Origin: an uncultured Pseudomonadota bacterium
GTDB lineage: Bacteria > Pseudomonadota > Gammaproteobacteria > Steroidobacterales > Steroidobacteraceae
Direction of reading: 5' to 3'
Assembly (NCBI GenBank): GCA_946479515.1
Contig: CAMLGF010000055.1
Location: 1 to 24,415 of the forward strand
Length of the DNA stretch: 24,415 nucleotides
Shown: positions 22,960 through 24,415 of the stretch, piece after piece
Position numbering within the stretch: the stretch's first letter is position 1
Layout of the letters: each line of letters opens with the position of its first letter
Notes under the pieces: generated by a model
The model's database searches: none
What the model saw: the letters and a program-made list of their open reading frames with translations, nothing else
Told to the model about the DNA's origin: nothing
Position numbers and translations under genes: made by a program

Positions 22960-23735
22960 GTGCGCGCGTCACCGCATTGATCGCCGATGACGAGCCCCTG
23001 CTGCGCGAGTCGCTGGCCAGGTCGCTGGCCGCCGCCTGGCCCGAGCTCGAGATCGTCGCCCAGGCGCGCAATGGCCGCGAGGCCATCGAGCTGTTCGATG
23101 CGCATCGCCCGCACATCTGCTTCCTCGACGTGCAGATGCCGGGCAAGTCGGGGGTCGAAGCCGCGCAGCACATCGGCCGGCGCGCGCATCTGGTATTCGT
23201 CACGGCCTTCGTGGAGTACGCGGTGCAGGCCTTCGATTCGGGCGCGCTCGACTATCTGGTCAAGCCTGTCGAACCGGCGCGGCTGGCCGAGACCGTGAGC
23301 CGCCTGCAGGAACGCCTGCGCGCCGCGCAGCCCGCGTTGAACACCGATGAACTGATCCGCAGGCTCGCGGAGAAATTGAACCCCGAAGGCTCGATGACGC
23401 TGCGCTGGGTGCGCGCCTCGGTCGGCTCGACCGTGCGGCTGATCGCCGTCGACGACATCGATTATTTCCGATCGGACGAGAAGTACACGACGGTCGCCTT
23501 CCACGATCACGCCGGCAGTCCGCAGGAAGCCATCGTTCGGGCCTCGCTCAAGGAACTGCTGTCGCAGCTGGATCCGAATCGGTTCGCGCAGGTGCACCGG
23601 TCGGTGGTCGTCAACCTGAACGCCGTGAGCCTCGTGACCCGGGGCGAGAACGAGACTGCGGAAATCCGCTTGAAGGCCCGCAAGGAGACCTTGCCCGTGA
23701 GCCGGAACTTCCTGCATGTCTTCAAACAGATGTAG
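22956..23735 (+). CDS. LytTR-family response regulator
   Basis: The product is 259 residues from a GTG that overlaps the kinase stop. The receiver domain (about 5-120) has the acidic pair D11 and D12, phosphoacceptor D58 (CFLDVQMPG), T83 and K103 (LVKPVEP). The LytTR DNA-binding domain (about 155-259) shows the typical blocks VDDIDYFRSDEKYTTV, SLKELLSQLDPNRFAQVHRSVVVNL and ETLPVSRNFLHVFK. LytTR proteins bind direct repeats and often control envelope, virulence or transport genes. None of the neighbours is an obvious target, so it may act at a distance. The gene ends about 107 bases before the DGPF gene, which has its own ribosome site and probably its own promoter. Confidence 0.95.
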   Translation: MSARVTALIADDEPLLRESLARSLAAAWPELEIVAQARNGREAIELFDAHRPHICFLDVQMPGKSGVEAAQHIGRRAHLVFVTAFVEYAVQAFDSGALDYLVKPVEPARLAETVSRLQERLRAAQPALNTDELIRRLAEKLNPEGSMTLRWVRASVGSTVRLIAVDDIDYFRSDEKYTTVAFHDHAGSPQEAIVRASLKELLSQLDPNRFAQVHRSVVVNLNAVSLVTRGENETAEIRLKARKETLPVSRNFLHVFKQM

Positions 23736-23757
23736 ATCCCGGCGGCGCGATGGGCGT

Positions 23758-23784
23758 TGTCGATCTGCCGCGCCGCCGTTCGAC
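23758..23784 (+). promoter_or_regulatory. Possible ECF42-type promoter before the DGPF gene
   Basis: TGTCGA (23758-23763), 17 bases, then CGAC (23781-23784), about 59 bases before the DGPF start. TGTCGA and a CGA/TC-type -10 are described for ECF42 sigma factors, which usually neighbour DGPF genes. A second TGTCGA lies at 23789-23794 without a partner. No complete ECF42 gene is seen in the window. Confidence 0.35.
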
Positions 23785-23842
23785 TAGTTGTCGAGAGCGC
23801 CCCCGGGCGCATGTGAAACTGCGGAACCCAAGGAGTACGACG

Positions 23843-24280
23843 ATGCGAGTCATGGTGATCGTGAAGGCCACTGCCAACAGCGAAGCGGGCGTGATGCCGC
23901 GAAAGGAACTGTTCGAGAAGATGATGCGTTACAACGAGGAACTGGTGAAGGCCGGCATCATGAAGAGCGGCGATGGCCTCAAGCCCAGCAAGTTCGGCAA
24001 ACGCGTCACTTTCCGCCCGGGCGGTGGCAAGTCGGTCACCGATGGTCCGTTCGCCGAGACCAAGGAGCTGATTGCAGGTTATTGGCTGTGGGAAGTGAAA
24101 TCGATGGACGAGGCCGTCCAATGGGTGATGCGCTGCCCCGACCCCATGCCGGGCGAGGAGTCCGATATCGAGATCCGTCCGTTCTTCGAGGCTGAGGATT
24201 TCGGTGCGGAGTTCACGCCGGAACTGCAGGAGAAGGCCGAGGAGCTGCGCAAGGAAGGGGAGCGACAGCAGGGACGTTGA
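23843..24280 (+). CDS. DGPF-domain (YCII-related) protein
   Basis: The product is 145 residues. It opens with the MRVMVIVKA strand, continues with a helix and loop (MMRYNEELVKAGIMKSGDGLKPS), then carries the diagnostic TDGPFAETKELIAGYWLWEVKSMDEAVQWVMRCP block with the DGPF signature near residues 75-79. A charged helical tail (about 115-145) follows. Cytoplasmic, ferredoxin-like fold. The family was once called PhnB-like or YCII-related; its activity is unknown, and members are best known as neighbours of ECF42 sigma factors. AAGGAG seven bases before the ATG is a strong start signal. Immediately downstream only a 31-codon frame remains before IS-like sequence, so the expected sigma gene is missing or broken here. 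Confidence 0.92.
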   Translation: MRVMVIVKATANSEAGVMPRKELFEKMMRYNEELVKAGIMKSGDGLKPSKFGKRVTFRPGGGKSVTDGPFAETKELIAGYWLWEVKSMDEAVQWVMRCPDPMPGEESDIEIRPFFEAEDFGAEFTPELQEKAEELRKEGERQQGR

Positions 24281-24282
24281 GC

Positions 24283-24378
24283 ATGCGCGAAGTCGCGGAC
24301 GCCGGGGCGCGCGAGGTGCCGCAAGAGGCGCGCGCTCTCGGCGCGGCGACATCAGACATGTTGCCCATTCGGCCTTAA
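24283..24378 (+). other. Short 31-codon open frame after the DGPF gene, possibly a truncated gene
   Basis: An ATG two bases after the DGPF stop opens a frame of 31 codons ending in TAA at 24376-24378. AGGGA precedes it at a plausible distance. The product (starting MREVADAGAREV) resembles no family I recognise. Its position is where an ECF42 sigma gene would normally begin, so it could be a decayed or truncated start, or simply noise. Confidence 0.25.
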
Positions 24379-24380
24379 GG

Positions 24381-24415
24381 GTTCCATTTCATTCCGGACA
24401 CATAGGTGACACTTT
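24381..24415. mobile_element. Possible insertion-sequence end at the right window edge
   Basis: The final 35 bases are abruptly richer in A and T than the preceding DNA. They contain ATTCCGGACACATAGGTGAC, a type of sequence I associate with the ends or leader of transposable elements. No transposase frame or second repeat is visible in the window, so this rests on composition and pattern memory only. Confidence 0.3.

Noticed and set aside
22500..23717. 405-codon minus-strand open frame
   Set aside because: It is antisense to the LytS-like kinase and LytTR regulator, which have complete catalytic motifs.

Overview
The window is gene-dense, very GC-rich bacterial chromosome. Coding frames show strong G/C third positions and Shine-Dalgarno starts, and no untranslated stretch exceeds about 210 bases. 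Gene content suggests a proteobacterium, most likely an aerobic environmental gammaproteobacterium of the Steroidobacter/Nevskia type: paired DUF1592/DUF1552 proteins, cytochrome c' with cytochrome b561, a MacAB-like ABC system, many secreted enzymes and an ECF41 sigma factor. That placement is an inference from gene content, not from a marker gene. I found no rRNA, tRNA, CRISPR array or complete mobile element. The only possible mobile-element trace is at the extreme right edge.

Layout. 1-3598 (minus): a DUF1592-type multidomain protein with c-type haem motifs, then a Tat-exported DUF1552 protein cut by the left edge. 3728-4875 (plus): cytochrome c' and a cytochrome b561-type membrane protein. 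4977-5528 (plus): an LRAT-like NlpC/P60-superfamily protein, followed by a hairpin shared with the convergent operon. 5591-9963 (minus): a three-gene MacAB-like export operon (adaptor, ATPase, FtsX-type permease) with a BlaI/CopY-type operator at its promoter. 10170-12567: divergent secreted esterase and glycoside hydrolase. 12564-14538: a secreted protein of unknown function, GTP cyclohydrolase I (folE), and another exported protein of unknown function. 14605-16002 (plus): an ECF41 sigma factor and a carboxymuconolactone-decarboxylase/AhpD-like protein, each behind a perfect TGTCACA-N16-CGTC promoter. 16003-16638 (minus): a small beta-propeller protein. 16665-19524: a regulator with two DNA-binding domains, divergent from a DUF899-DUF2182 pair. 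19535-21739: a PEBP-like protein, a GNAT acetyltransferase and a membrane-anchored MDR oxidoreductase. 21892-23735 (plus): a LytS/LytTR-type two-component system. 23843-24280 (plus): a DGPF/YciI-like protein, then a short open frame and an IS-end-like sequence.

How the parts work together. The clearest regulatory unit is the ECF41 sigma factor. Its own promoter and that of the downstream CxxC protein match the motif known for this group, so the pair looks like a self-contained stress circuit. A weaker match lies before the DUF899-DUF2182 operon. The MacAB-like operon is probably repressed by a BlaI/MecI-family protein encoded elsewhere. The LytTR system sits next to no obvious target. No single large new system stands out. 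The most interesting items are these regulatory signals, the dual-HTH regulator/DUF899/DUF2182 locus, and the possible interruption after the DGPF gene.
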